Assembly: GCF_016863555.1 (NCBI RefSeq)
Contig: NZ_BOPC01000084.1
Span: 1-33,186 of the forward strand
Direction: 5' to 3'
Source: Micromonospora qiuiae
Lineage (GTDB): Bacteria > Actinomycetota > Actinomycetes > Mycobacteriales > Micromonosporaceae
DNA length: 33,186 nt
Position numbers and translations under genes: made by a program
The notes under the pieces: generated by a model
What the model saw: only the letters and a program-made list of their open reading frames with translations
What the model was told of the DNA's origin: nothing
The model's database searches: none
Shown: positions 21,935 to 30,034 of the stretch, in pieces
Position numbering within the stretch: the first letter of the stretch is position 1
Layout of the letters: each line of letters starts with the position of its first letter

Positions 21935-23250
21935 GCTAGGGGAAGTACAGTGTGGCGGCTAATGCCGAATTGGTGCAGGATGTCGGATGCGATTGTCCGA
22001 GCTGTGTCCAGCAAGTCTGAGTTGTCGCCCTCGATTGGTACTTCTCCGTAGAACGGGTGGAAACGGCGTACGTCCCGGGCTCCTGCTGGCCTTTCCAGGT
22101 GCGAGGAGATCATTCCGCCTCCTCGTAGGTTGTTTACTGGGGTTACGGGCGTGGCCGGATCCGCCTTCCACAGGTCGATCCGAAAGCCCATGGGTGCCTG
22201 CCCACCCATCTGTCTTCCGTACACGCTGGCCAGTGCCACGAGATCGATAGCGAAGTTCTCGACGAAGGGTGCATAGATCTGGCATGGCGTCTCCGGCTGG
22301 CCGGGTGCCCAACCTCCACTGTCGACCGCAAACGCCAACGATCCATCTCGATGCAGCTCGACGAGCAGGTATGCGGCGCGTGGTTCCGGGCCGTAGTCAG
22401 CCAGTGGGCTGATGATCCATCGCCTTAGCCCCGTCCTCGGATTGAGCGCCGCGTCGCCGAGCGACTGGAGAAGCAGTTCCCGGCCGAACCTGTCCTGCGG
22501 CACGAGCTGGTTGGCGTACCGCAGGACTGCCTCTAGCAGCTCTCGTACCTGCCCGCGTGCGAGTGGCTTGACCAGGGGCGTTAGAGGCGTGCTGGGCCGC
22601 GCGACCCCAATTAGCCAGGCTTTGCTGCTGCCTTCCAAGTGGTCGGCGATGTCCTTAGTCATGGCCACCAAGCGCTCCGTCTGGTCGTGCTGCCGGTCGA
22701 AGCGCTGGCGGTAGGCGTGTTCGATGTTCCGCTCCCGCATCCACTCGTTCTTGGAGCCGTCCCGGTAGGGCACGCGAAAGCACTCTCGCTGACCGATCAT
22801 GTGTGGTGCGTCAGGGCTGCGCGGCACCGACAGCACCAGCACAGACTTGCCGTCGCCGGTCAGCGACACCATCTCCACACCCGGCACGATCGGGTCGATG
22901 CGGTTGTTGGCGATCTGCCGCAGCCGTCGCTGGGCAGCGTCGGATGCGTCGACCCCGACGATCTCCCGTGCTCGGCTGGTGCCGTGCTCCTCGGCCACGC
23001 CGTAGACGATGATCCCGCCACCGGTGTTGGCCATGGCGGCAACGTCTGTGGCGAACTTGTCTAGGTCACCGGGTTCCTTGCCGGGGAGCGTCCGCTTCCA
23101 GTCCAAGCCGTCAGTTTCTACGACGCCTTGGTCCCGGGCGGCCTGAATGATCTCGTAGCTGAGGTCGCACGGTGGTTCCCCGAGCTGCTGATGGATGGAA
23201 CTCCAGCGGATGGACACGTAGGCACGGTAGCGGGGTGCGTCCACCGTCAA
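21931..23250 (-). CDS. AlbA_2 (Schlafen-like) domain protein
   Basis: The 439-residue protein carries a Schlafen AlbA_2 domain at about 43-150: the catalytic-type E45/D50/K52 cluster (VETDGLDWK), ANTGGGIIVYGVAEE, and the RLRQIANNRIDPIVPGVE and VLVLSVPRSPDAPHM strands. Proteins with this domain are often fused or linked to immune functions, and eukaryotic Schlafens cleave tRNA. The remaining 280 residues are not recognised. The start is uncertain: a TTG at 23250, or an in-frame GTG a few codons later. It is the middle gene of an operon with the HEPN protein upstream and a membrane protein downstream. Confidence 0.75.
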   Translation of the reverse strand: MTVDAPRYRAYVSIRWSSIHQQLGEPPCDLSYEIIQAARDQGVVETDGLDWKRTLPGKEPGDLDKFATDVAAMANTGGGIIVYGVAEEHGTSRAREIVGVDASDAAQRRLRQIANNRIDPIVPGVEMVSLTGDGKSVLVLSVPRSPDAPHMIGQRECFRVPYRDGSKNEWMRERNIEHAYRQRFDRQHDQTERLVAMTKDIADHLEGSSKAWLIGVARPSTPLTPLVKPLARGQVRELLEAVLRYANQLVPQDRFGRELLLQSLGDAALNPRTGLRRWIISPLADYGPEPRAAYLLVELHRDGSLAFAVDSGGWAPGQPETPCQIYAPFVENFAIDLVALASVYGRQMGGQAPMGFRIDLWKADPATPVTPVNNLRGGGMISSHLERPAGARDVRRFHPFYGEVPIEGDNSDLLDTARTIASDILHQFGISRHTVLPLA

Positions 23251-23299
23251 GATGCCGGCGTTCCAGCTCCGTCGCTGAGGCAGGTACGAGGACGATCGG

Positions 23300-24793
23300 C
23301 TACTGAATTCCCGCGCGGCTCTCGTGTTCTGCGATCTCGTGCATCAGGCCATCCCGCACCGTGGTGGACAGGAGGGCATCGTCGAGCAACGCCGCAACTC
23401 GTTTGGCTCCGTGAGAGGCGGCTAACGCGAGCCATCGTCGCATGATTATCTTCACGGTGCTTGTCAAAAGTGCATGGTCTACCTGCCTGGTGCGGCCGCT
23501 GCCGTGGGCGAAGGCCGACCGCGCGCTGTAGGCACTTTTGATAATGTCGCGGACGGCTAGACGGCTGTTGTCGTCCTGGCCGGCGAGTACCGCAGCCCGC
23601 TGGGATATCTTGCGACCAATACCCTCATGGTCGCTGTCCGCGCTGGCGAGAAGTGCTTCCAAGGTGACGGTATGGCGGAAGGCAGCATAGCTTCCATCGA
23701 GTTTGGGTTGCTTCGGACCTTCGTGATATGCCAGATACAGGTGATGCTCTGTTGCGCGGGCCAGAACCCGGCGGTCGCCAACACTCAACGCGGCTAGACA
23801 AGACCCCATCTCGGCGGCATAGCGCCCCAATCTGTTCGCTATGGCCTGATCGAGGATGTGTGGCTTGCGCGGCAATATGGTTAACGGCTGCGGATGCCAC
23901 TGCTTGACCTCGGACGGCAGATAACCCTCCCTGAGGCCGCCAGCCGGGCAAAGTACCCTCCGGCCAGGCTCCACCAGATAGGCCGTAAACGCGCGTACTG
24001 GAGGAATATCCAGCAAGTTGAGAGTGAGCAGGGGCCAGATTAGGTCGTTCTCCCCGGCAGCGGCCTCGTCGAGCCTGCGAGCAGAGCTTGGCCGCCGCAG
24101 CGCGCCGAAACCGCGGTCGTGCAGTAGATCTGGTGTCCACAAATCGCCTAGGAATCCACCATAGGAGATTGGCAAACTTGGGTCCTCGGCGCGGTTGATG
24201 CTGGCCAGTTGCCAGCCGTCAAACAATTGCACGCTGGTTATGGGTAGGTTGAGGTCTACGGTGACATACTCCCATGCTGGAATCGGCTCCCCGGCCAGAT
24301 CGCCCGCTATTCGGAGGGCGATGTCCGCAGTGTTTGGGTGCTCGCCCGCATGTTCAAGCAATTCCAGGGCGTCGTCTTCGAACGACGACCAGATCATGGC
24401 TGCGGAGCGGTCTGCGTCGCCAATCCACCGGACGTCACGGCCGTTTTCTCTCCCGGTAATTAAGACCAGCTCAGCCCAATCGGGGAGTTGCTCGCGGAGG
24501 ATCTCCGGCAGCCGAGAAACAGATAATTGAAATCTGGGCTTCCGTGAACGCTTCACCTTTGGCGGATTGGCTTTCTCCGCGAGGTGCACGTCGAGTGTGC
24601 GCCGAAGACCGTCAACAAGTGCACCGAAGGCCGACAACTCACCACTCATGAATCGGTACAGTATCCGTCTTGGTAACGCATGCCAACGGAGTTCCGACCT
24701 GCGCGTCGACAGCGGACTTCGGGCTGCGCGGGGTGCGGCGTCGACTGTCTCCAGCGCGACGGAACTAAACTGGGCTGGCGGAAGCACCGTCAT
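23300..24793 (-). CDS. Large protein with C-terminal HEPN-type domain (ApeA-like)
   Basis: The 497-residue protein ends in a helical domain with the R-x4-H motif of HEPN ribonucleases (R425-H430 in YSARSAFAHG), preceded by the RHTVTLEALLA helix and a DDNSRLAVRDIIKSAY helix, as in Apea-like HEPN domains. The N-terminal 330 residues are a mixed alpha/beta region of unknown fold. The ApeA anti-phage proteins have the same overall plan and size. HEPN RNases in defence usually cut tRNA or mRNA on infection. It opens a minus-strand operon with the AlbA_2 gene 49 nt downstream. A defence role is inference from the motif and neighbours. Confidence 0.65.
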   Translation of the reverse strand: MTVLPPAQFSSVALETVDAAPRAARSPLSTRRSELRWHALPRRILYRFMSGELSAFGALVDGLRRTLDVHLAEKANPPKVKRSRKPRFQLSVSRLPEILREQLPDWAELVLITGRENGRDVRWIGDADRSAAMIWSSFEDDALELLEHAGEHPNTADIALRIAGDLAGEPIPAWEYVTVDLNLPITSVQLFDGWQLASINRAEDPSLPISYGGFLGDLWTPDLLHDRGFGALRRPSSARRLDEAAAGENDLIWPLLTLNLLDIPPVRAFTAYLVEPGRRVLCPAGGLREGYLPSEVKQWHPQPLTILPRKPHILDQAIANRLGRYAAEMGSCLAALSVGDRRVLARATEHHLYLAYHEGPKQPKLDGSYAAFRHTVTLEALLASADSDHEGIGRKISQRAAVLAGQDDNSRLAVRDIIKSAYSARSAFAHGSGRTRQVDHALLTSTVKIIMRRWLALAASHGAKRVAALLDDALLSTTVRDGLMHEIAEHESRAGIQ

Positions 24794-25268
24794 GCGGTGG
24801 GTAGGGGCTGTCGGCGAAGCCCGCTGGCCCGAGCACTATCGGCTCGACACCATTGGGCGGGTTTGCCTCTTTCAGAAGAGTCTGGCCTAGGATATTCGGA
24901 CACCAGCCGGCGAACATCTCGCTCCGCGCGGCGTACCCGACCGCCGTGGTGATTCCACGGAGTTGGTCATCTGCCGCTGACCTTTGTAGATGCCGACTAC
25001 CTTGTAGGTCTTCGAGCCGCGGACGTCGTAGGCGATGGCGGGTGCACCGGAGCGTCCGTCCCCGGCGAGCTGTGACAACTCGTAGAACGACTCGCCGCCG
25101 CCGCGTATGAGGGGGGCCGCCCGCGTGATACAGGTGCAGCTAGCCGCTGCGTAGCGAGCCGAAGCAACGCCTGATCGTCCGGCCCGGGGTGCGACCGCAG
25201 GCCCCGGAGCCGCAGTACGGTGCTAACACAACACGACAAGCCGACAACAGTCCCCACCAGGAGGGCCA
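24794..25268. other. Intergenic region between the HEPN operon and the ATPase gene
   Basis: These 475 bases contain no complete gene that I can support. They hold the protease-like fragment described at 24887-25130 and a possible -10 (TACGGT, 25216-25221) about 47 nt before the ATPase start. A long minus-strand frame across 25140-25799 is antisense to the ATPase gene and not supported. Confidence 0.5.
24887..25130 (-). pseudogene. Fragment resembling the end of a trypsin-like protease
   Basis: On the minus strand a short frame reads LAGDGRSGAPAIAYD and then TYKVVGIYKGQ. The GRSGAPA core resembles the G-x-S-G-x-P nucleophile loop of trypsin-like proteases and VVGIYKG the strand after it. The frame has no proper start and no catalytic His or Asp region, so at most this is a gene remnant. 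Confidence 0.25.
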
Positions 25269-25820
25269 GTGTCTGAACACCTCATTCCTGCCCGCTTCAG
25301 CGACGCCGAGACGTACCTGCCGGAGGTCGACCGCTGGTGCACCGCCGTCCTGTCCGGCGCCAGGTCCCGGCTCCTCCTGCTCGGCCCCTTCATGTCCGGG
25401 AAGACCCACAACGCGTACGCCGCACTCCGCCGCCTGCTCGCTGCCGGCTACCCGCCATCCAACCTGGTGGCCTACCAGGCGTACGAGATGGCCCGTGACT
25501 ACGACCCGAGACTCATCGAGCAAGGGCCGCCCGTGATCTTCCTCGACAACTTGACGGACCGCAGCGACAACGTGGCTGGCGTCGGGAACCTCCAGCCCGA
25601 CGAGCCGGATATCCAGGCCCTGATGGCGGTGCACCAAGGGGCGGTAGCTGACGCCGCTGAAAGGCTTGCTGGCAGGGCAGGAAGTTCGTGGATCGCATGT
25701 GCTTCGACCCGCGAGCGGCTGGTAGCGGACCTGGGAGAAAACGTGGCCGCCAAGCTCCTCGCGGTTGCCGATGTGGTCGAGCTTTCGCCTAGGCCGCAAC
25801 AGTGCGTCGTGGAGTGGTAG
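25269..25820 (+). CDS. DnaC/IstB-like AAA ATPase
   Basis: The 183-residue protein begins with IPARFSDAETYLPEVDRW, like the short lead-in of actinobacterial DnaC-type loaders, then has Walker A GPFMSGKT at 39-46 (LLLLGPFMSGKTHNAYAALRRLL) and Walker B with D93 (PVIFLDN). DnaC-type ATPases load helicases or assist transposases and are common on integrative elements. AGGAGG precedes the GTG start by only 4 nt. The protein lacks a long C-terminal part, so it may be a minimal version. No transposase or replication gene is seen beside it. Confidence 0.7.
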   Translation: MSEHLIPARFSDAETYLPEVDRWCTAVLSGARSRLLLLGPFMSGKTHNAYAALRRLLAAGYPPSNLVAYQAYEMARDYDPRLIEQGPPVIFLDNLTDRSDNVAGVGNLQPDEPDIQALMAVHQGAVADAAERLAGRAGSSWIACASTRERLVADLGENVAAKLLAVADVVELSPRPQQCVVEW

Positions 25821-25889
25821 CCGTCGACCGAGAGTTGAATCTTGATGGCCGCGACCACTGGCTGATGGCGATCGAACAGTGGTGGCTTG

Positions 25890-25935
25890 TCAACGCCGAC
25901 CCGGGGGTGGCTTCGCTTACATCCGGATCGGCGTT
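25890..25935. terminator. Possible bidirectional hairpin between convergent genes
   Basis: CAACGCCGA (25890-25898) and TCGGCGTTG (25927-25935) are perfect 9-bp inverted arms around a 28-nt loop, located between the ATPase gene (+) and the next gene (-). The loop is long and no T-tract follows, so this is only a candidate. Confidence 0.35.
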
Positions 25936-25945
25936 GCGGCTTTAC

Positions 25946-26410
25946 CTATGCGCCACCCAAGCGCCGCTTGGCGGTCCGCTGTAGAGTTTCCGGAATGTAC
26001 GGGTAGTACTCGTTTGCGTCCGACAGCCAGTGCTGGGTCTCTTCGTCATGGAAGTGGGGCCGCGCCTGCTCGTACCACGGCACTTGGACCCGCCGAAAGA
26101 GATCAACGAACTCGTCGAGATCGGCGACCTGATTGGTGTCCGGCACGCCCCTCACCGGGCCCATGCTGAGCCAACTGAGCAGGTAAGCCGCTCCCACTTG
26201 CCCGAGAAAGGTGCTCAACTCGCTGCTCTCGCGGTATCCGGCCTGGTCGCCCGGGTCGCAGTCCCGCCCATCGGCGGACTTGTGCACAATCATGAATCCC
26301 TTGAGCTTCTGGTCCTCGCGGCGCCAGACCACGAGCGCCATGTCGGGGTCGGTGATCAGGTCGGGGCATCGGTCGCATTGCCAGGTTTTCAGGGGCGCAG
26401 TGCCGGTCAT
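25946..26410 (-). CDS. Hypothetical protein with N-terminal CxxC
   Basis: The 154-residue protein begins TWQCDRCPDLITD, a CxxC knuckle that could bind zinc, followed by VVWRREDQKLKGFMIVHKSADGRDCD and an acidic helical half (LDEFVDLFRRVQVPWYEQ). I cannot name the family; small actinobacterial proteins with this opening are common. I chose the ATG at 26410 because GGGAG lies 4 nt upstream; an ATG 14 codons earlier has no such site. It is divergent from the next gene. Confidence 0.55.
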   Translation of the reverse strand: MTGTAPLKTWQCDRCPDLITDPDMALVVWRREDQKLKGFMIVHKSADGRDCDPGDQAGYRESSELSTFLGQVGAAYLLSWLSMGPVRGVPDTNQVADLDEFVDLFRRVQVPWYEQARPHFHDEETQHWLSDANEYYPYIPETLQRTAKRRLGGA

Positions 26411-26593
26411 GTCGCTCCCAAAGTCGGGACTGGAGGTATCACTGCCGACCATACTGTGGCCGGTTTCACTAGGGTCGACGTGGCTTGGGCTGGCACGGTG
26501 GGGATCCCAGGTTACCGGCGGCTCCCGAGCTGCTGCCCCGGTCCGGCTTTATAACCGCTGGCCAGGTGAAGGATCGGAGTGGAAGATTGATCG

Positions 26594-27262
26594 GTGACTA
26601 CCGTCAATCAGTCCTCGTTGTTGCGACCGGTCGTGGCGGGCGACAGCTTCCGCCGCACGGCAACCCTTGGCTGTTTTGAGGACGACGCCGCCCTGGCGAT
26701 GGGCTACCTCGAAGCCGCCGACGTGCTTACCACGCATTGGAAGGCACACCGGCCGAACGACAATCTGGCCCTCCCGATCTTGAGCAACTACCGCCACGGA
26801 ATCGAACTCGCGCTCAAGGCGGTCATCCGCCGCGCCGCCCGGTGCCTGCGGGCAGACGGCGACCCGGATACCGAACTTCAGCAGGCCAACCTCGACGCGA
26901 TCCTGGCGGCAACGCACTCGATCGGCGGGCTCGCCCAGCGGTTGACGTGTTACTTCGCCCGGCTCGACCTCGAAGACAGTCAGCGGCTTCCCGACGACGT
27001 CAAGGAAGTCCTGGACGCACTGCACGCCTTGGACGACAGCGGGCAGTGGTTCCGTTACAGCACGGTGAAGAAGCGCTCCCGTATGGGTAAGGACCGCGCA
27101 CTCGTGCTCGTCCCCGCGCGTCCGGACCAGATCAACTTCGATCTGGAAGCGGTTGCGGAGGCGCTACACAACGCGGGCGGCATCGTGCTGCACGGCGGGC
27201 TTGGTGTGCTAGACGAGTACACAGAGTGGCAGAGCTACCTCCGGGATGCCGCCGGCTGGTAA
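26594..27262 (+). CDS. Hypothetical HEPN-like helical protein
   Basis: The 222-residue protein is largely helical. The segment ALPILSNYRHGIELALKAVIRRAAR (split here as two helices around NYRHG) resembles the opening helices of HEPN-like and AbiV-type proteins, but the R-x4-6-H motif is not clear. The end (GGIVLHGGLGVLDEYTEWQSYL) is conserved-looking. GGAAGA lies 8 nt before the GTG start. Neighbouring AbiTii and HEPN genes make a defence or toxin-type role possible, not shown. Confidence 0.5.
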   Translation: MTTVNQSSLLRPVVAGDSFRRTATLGCFEDDAALAMGYLEAADVLTTHWKAHRPNDNLALPILSNYRHGIELALKAVIRRAARCLRADGDPDTELQQANLDAILAATHSIGGLAQRLTCYFARLDLEDSQRLPDDVKEVLDALHALDDSGQWFRYSTVKKRSRMGKDRALVLVPARPDQINFDLEAVAEALHNAGGIVLHGGLGVLDEYTEWQSYLRDAAGW

Positions 27263-27404
27263 GCCACGGACCCGGCCCGGTGCGTGTGGCGTGGCGAGGT
27301 CGTTGCCGCGCGGGCCGACGTGCCCCGGCTGGGCAGCAACCGGCGTGCCAGCATCCCGATCCCCGCAGCGCAGGGCGGGCACGCCGGGCTGACGCGACAA
27401 CGGG

Positions 27405-27437
27405 GCAGGGGCCGTTCCGACCGGGAGCGGCCCTTGC
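27405..27437. terminator. Strong hairpin, likely bidirectional terminator
   Basis: GCAGGGGCCG and CGGCCCTTGC pair over 10 positions with one G-T wobble. Inside them TTCC pairs with GGGA around a GACC loop, with a single bulged G. It lies between convergent genes ending at 27262 (+) and 27543 (-), the expected place for a shared terminator. Confidence 0.6.
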
Positions 27438-27542
27438 CGCACGCTGGGGTCCGTCCCGGTCTGGGTCCGGCGAACGGAAGCGGCTCATCGGCCTAGACGA
27501 CTGATCATCCAACGACCCTCGACCGGCTGCGGACCAGGAGGT

Positions 27543-28340
27543 TCAGCCGCGCCATTGACGATAAGTAAAGTAGCCGGTCACCACGGCCACTACGACGCCG
27601 AGCACAGTCCAGATGGTCGCCGTCTTCGACCATCCAGATTCCTTGGATTCTGCGGGCGGTGTGATGGTGACGGTGGCGTTGCCGCCGTCTTGGGCTTGCA
27701 CGGCGTTGATATTGACGATGTTGCGCTCGCCGCCGTGCAGCACAACGCTGACGGCCTCGGCAGCGGCCTCCCGCGAAGGAACAGTGGTCCCCGCCGGCCG
27801 GGTGGAGCGCATCTCGCTCGCCAAGCGGACCAAGGTGGTGCGGATCTGGTCGAGCGTGCCCGCGATCTGGGCGGTGCTCACGCTCCAGTAGATACGCTCG
27901 ATCCCGCCGCCCTGCTGGTGGTTCATGTACGTCACCAGATCGGAAGCACCGGGCGGCTGGATGCGCACGAAAGTCTCGTCGTTGCGATCGGCGTTGCGCA
28001 GCAAGGCTTCTAGCTCGCCCACGCCTCGCGCGAGAGGCACTTCGTTGGTGATGTGGTCGCGAGCGAAGTCGGGCAGGTCCCAACTGCTGATCTGTTGACC
28101 AGTGACCTTATGCCACCCCGTCTGACCATCGACGAGGATGGGCGCGTACACGATCCGATACTCAGGGATCTTGGTGTCATCGCGATAGCCAGTAGCCTCA
28201 TCGCTGGCCCAGTCACGTAGTTCGGCGCTGCCCGTGGCACCGCCTAGTGCAATGCACTTGCGAAGCAGCGACGCCAGCGGGACGCGATCGTCGGCAGCAC
28301 CCCGCGTGATCTCGGCAAGAAGATCCGGCTCCTTAGTCAC
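27543..28340 (-). CDS. AbiTii-domain protein with C-terminal membrane segment
   Basis: The 265-residue protein opens with the AbiTii pattern: LLAEITRGAADDRVPLASLLRKCIALG, then ELRDWASDEATGYRDDTKIPEYRIV, and an IYWSVSTAQIAGTLDQIRTTLVRL stretch near 150-172. A strand-rich middle (VQAQDGGNATVTITPP) leads to a hydrophobic segment at about 243-260, so the protein is probably anchored in the membrane with its AbiTii part in the cytoplasm. AbiTii domains are linked to abortive-infection systems. Its GTG start overlaps the preceding small gene by four bases. Confidence 0.75.
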   Translation of the reverse strand: MTKEPDLLAEITRGAADDRVPLASLLRKCIALGGATGSAELRDWASDEATGYRDDTKIPEYRIVYAPILVDGQTGWHKVTGQQISSWDLPDFARDHITNEVPLARGVGELEALLRNADRNDETFVRIQPPGASDLVTYMNHQQGGGIERIYWSVSTAQIAGTLDQIRTTLVRLASEMRSTRPAGTTVPSREAAAEAVSVVLHGGERNIVNINAVQAQDGGNATVTITPPAESKESGWSKTATIWTVLGVVVAVVTGYFTYRQWRG

Positions 28341-28690
28341 GCGTCCATTGTGCGTGTGCCGTCCGACGAGATCAGGACGGGCCCGCCGCGCCGCCGCGGC
28401 CCGATGCGCTTCACGAGCTGGCGGGTACGGAACTGCGCGTACTCACGATGCCGGGCAGCTTCGCGGACGCGGACCCACCAGCAGCCATAGACCAACCTCC
28501 TTAGCAATGCCTCATGACCCCAGGACACAAAGCGAACGCTCCAGCACTCCCCGTCACCACGAGGCGGGCCGTCGCCGCGCTGCACGGCGTAGTCACCGGC
28601 CCAGTTGGCAAGCTGACTACTCAGCTGGTCAGCTGGTCCTGCAAGTCCTACATGGACCACTCCTGATAGGCCAGGTGGCACCTTTCGCAT
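28337..28690 (-). CDS. Small basic hypothetical protein
   Basis: The 117-residue protein is Arg- and Trp-rich, with a helical centre (GHEALLRRLVYGCWWVRVREAARHRE) and no family I recognise. It precedes the AbiTii gene and overlaps it by GTGA, which supports a real coupled gene. Its own start is uncertain: the ATG at 28690 lies 43 nt inside the upstream small gene, and an in-frame GTG ten codons later would reduce that overlap. Confidence 0.4.
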   Translation of the reverse strand: MRKVPPGLSGVVHVGLAGPADQLSSQLANWAGDYAVQRGDGPPRGDGECWSVRFVSWGHEALLRRLVYGCWWVRVREAARHREYAQFRTRQLVKRIGPRRRGGPVLISSDGTRTMDA

Positions 28691-28827
28691 GCACTGTCCG
28701 GGTCCAGTTCAGGGGGCCAGACGTGCCAGCAGGTGGCCCTGCTGGTGATCTCGTGCCGGTCGGACGCCGGCAGGAGGTCTGGAATTGCGGTCGGAGCTTC
28801 TAGGTGCGGGGGTCGGGGCGTGGGCAT
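28648..28827 (-). CDS. Very small Cys-containing hypothetical protein
   Basis: About 59 residues from ATG 28827. The C-terminal half (TCWHVWPPELDPDSACERCHLAYQ, shortened) contains C and H followed by CxxC, a possible zinc knuckle. Coding signal is better at the end than at the start, and no strong ribosome binding site is present; an in-frame start 18 codons earlier also exists. It may be the first gene of the AbiTii operon. Confidence 0.35.
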   Translation of the reverse strand: MPTPRPPHLEAPTAIPDLLPASDRHEITSRATCWHVWPPELDPDSACERCHLAYQEWSM

Positions 28828-28960
28828 GTCATCGCCGGGTGCTCGCTGCCGCTCTGCCGTGATGACCAAGCCATCCAACACGCATGCGCCCTTCGGTCGG
28901 GGTCGGGTCTGCGTTGCGCCGCCTCAGCGCGTCGTAGTACGTTCTGCCTTGCTAGCGTCC

Positions 28961-28966
28961 TACTAT
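28961..28966 (+). promoter_or_regulatory. Candidate -10 of the zinc-ribbon gene
   Basis: TACTAT fits TANNNT well and lies 31 nt before the ATG at 28998, in the short divergent gap next to the AbiTii operon. No good -35 is visible. Confidence 0.35.
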
Positions 28967-28997
28967 CCACACTCGCCGACAAGAGGCTGCGTGATAT

Positions 28998-29843
28998 ATG
29001 CCTGCACGATTTCGTCCTACGTTGTGGCCGGGGACCGTGATCGCGCCGCCGCCTCTGCGTCCGCTTCTTGACGTGGAGGTCGACGGGGATTGGATCCTGT
29101 GGCGCATCAGGCCGCGACAAGGGGAGCTGGTCTACCTGCCACCCGACTTCTACCTGCACGAACTGCTGGAGACACCGCAGACAGACCTGGAAGCTGTGGC
29201 CGCGCTTATGCGGGCCTACGGCCCGCTGGTCGACATGGACCGCGACGATCTCGACATCGAGGCGCAGGGCTGGCTGGAGGATGTGCCGTTCGCCCCTGAC
29301 GACCATTGGCGGGTCGGGCATCACCGCCGCGACGTCGAGGTGCACCTATCCCTGGCGCACGAGGCGATCAAAACGTGGTTGGCCTGTCAGACCGAGGGCG
29401 GGCTCGAAGCCTTGGTGGAAGCGGAGGTAGACGAGCAACAGCTAGAGCAGTTCCGCCGGGACAACCCGGACAGCCTCCACGAGGTCACCCTGGATGGCCT
29501 CCGGGAAATGATGGCCACCTCCCGGTTGTCGACCCTGCAATCCGTGCTCAACGCCGCGTTGCGCAAGTTCGGCATCGGCATCGGCGGACTCGAAGAACGC
29601 CGGGCCACGATCTACTCGGCGTCGTTCTTGCAGCTGTACAACCACATGGCCGAGGGGGCCACAGTGCGCCACTGCGCCAACGAACCCTGCCGCCGGCCCT
29701 TCGTCCGCCAGCGCGGCCGAGCCGAGTTCGGACAAAACCGCACCGAAGGCGTCAAGTACTGCAGCCGCGAATGCGCCCGCGCCCAGGCCCAACGCGAGCT
29801 GCGGCGTCGTCGCCGCGTTACTCCCACCAGCCAACAGCGTTAG
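28998..29843 (+). CDS. Hypothetical protein with C-terminal CGNR-like zinc ribbon
   Basis: The 281-residue protein has an unrecognised N-terminal region (residues 1-215, with a regular EAIKTWLACQTEGGLEALVEAEV helix part) and a C-terminal zinc ribbon with C226-x4-C231 and C255-x3-C259, joined by a basic, glutamine-rich loop and ending in RELRRRRR. This layout, seen in CGNR-type and related actinobacterial proteins, suggests nucleic-acid binding. The start ATG has the weak GAGGCTG upstream and TACTAT 31 nt before it. The neighbours are defence-type genes on both sides. Confidence 0.65.
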   Translation: MPARFRPTLWPGTVIAPPPLRPLLDVEVDGDWILWRIRPRQGELVYLPPDFYLHELLETPQTDLEAVAALMRAYGPLVDMDRDDLDIEAQGWLEDVPFAPDDHWRVGHHRRDVEVHLSLAHEAIKTWLACQTEGGLEALVEAEVDEQQLEQFRRDNPDSLHEVTLDGLREMMATSRLSTLQSVLNAALRKFGIGIGGLEERRATIYSASFLQLYNHMAEGATVRHCANEPCRRPFVRQRGRAEFGQNRTEGVKYCSRECARAQAQRELRRRRRVTPTSQQR

Positions 29844-29912
29844 CGGTGGCGGCACATCCTTGTAGGCATTGGCCGCCACATCCGCAGACACACGTCCATA
29901 GCCATCCCTACC

Positions 29913-29961
29913 CACCGGGCACCGGGCACCGGGCACCGGGCACCGGGCACCGGGCACCGGG
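29913..29961. repeat. Tandem repeat, seven copies of CACCGGG
   Basis: Seven perfect, adjacent copies of the 7-mer CACCGGG fill the gap between the zinc-ribbon gene and the nuclease-NTPase gene. It is not in a gene. A unit of 7 without spacers rules out CRISPR; copy number probably varies by slippage. Confidence 0.95.
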
Positions 29962-30034
29962 CGATGACGCCCTGCCCCGCAGACATGGCTAGTGGACATG
30001 CGAAGGTTCCGTTCACGGCCTGCAGGACGACTTG

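Noticed and set aside
25140..25799. Minus-strand open frame of 219 codons
   Set aside because: Antisense to the ATPase gene, which has Walker motifs and a good ribosome binding site.
29913..29961. Possible CRISPR-like repeat
   Set aside because: The unit is 7 bp with no spacers, so it is a simple tandem repeat.
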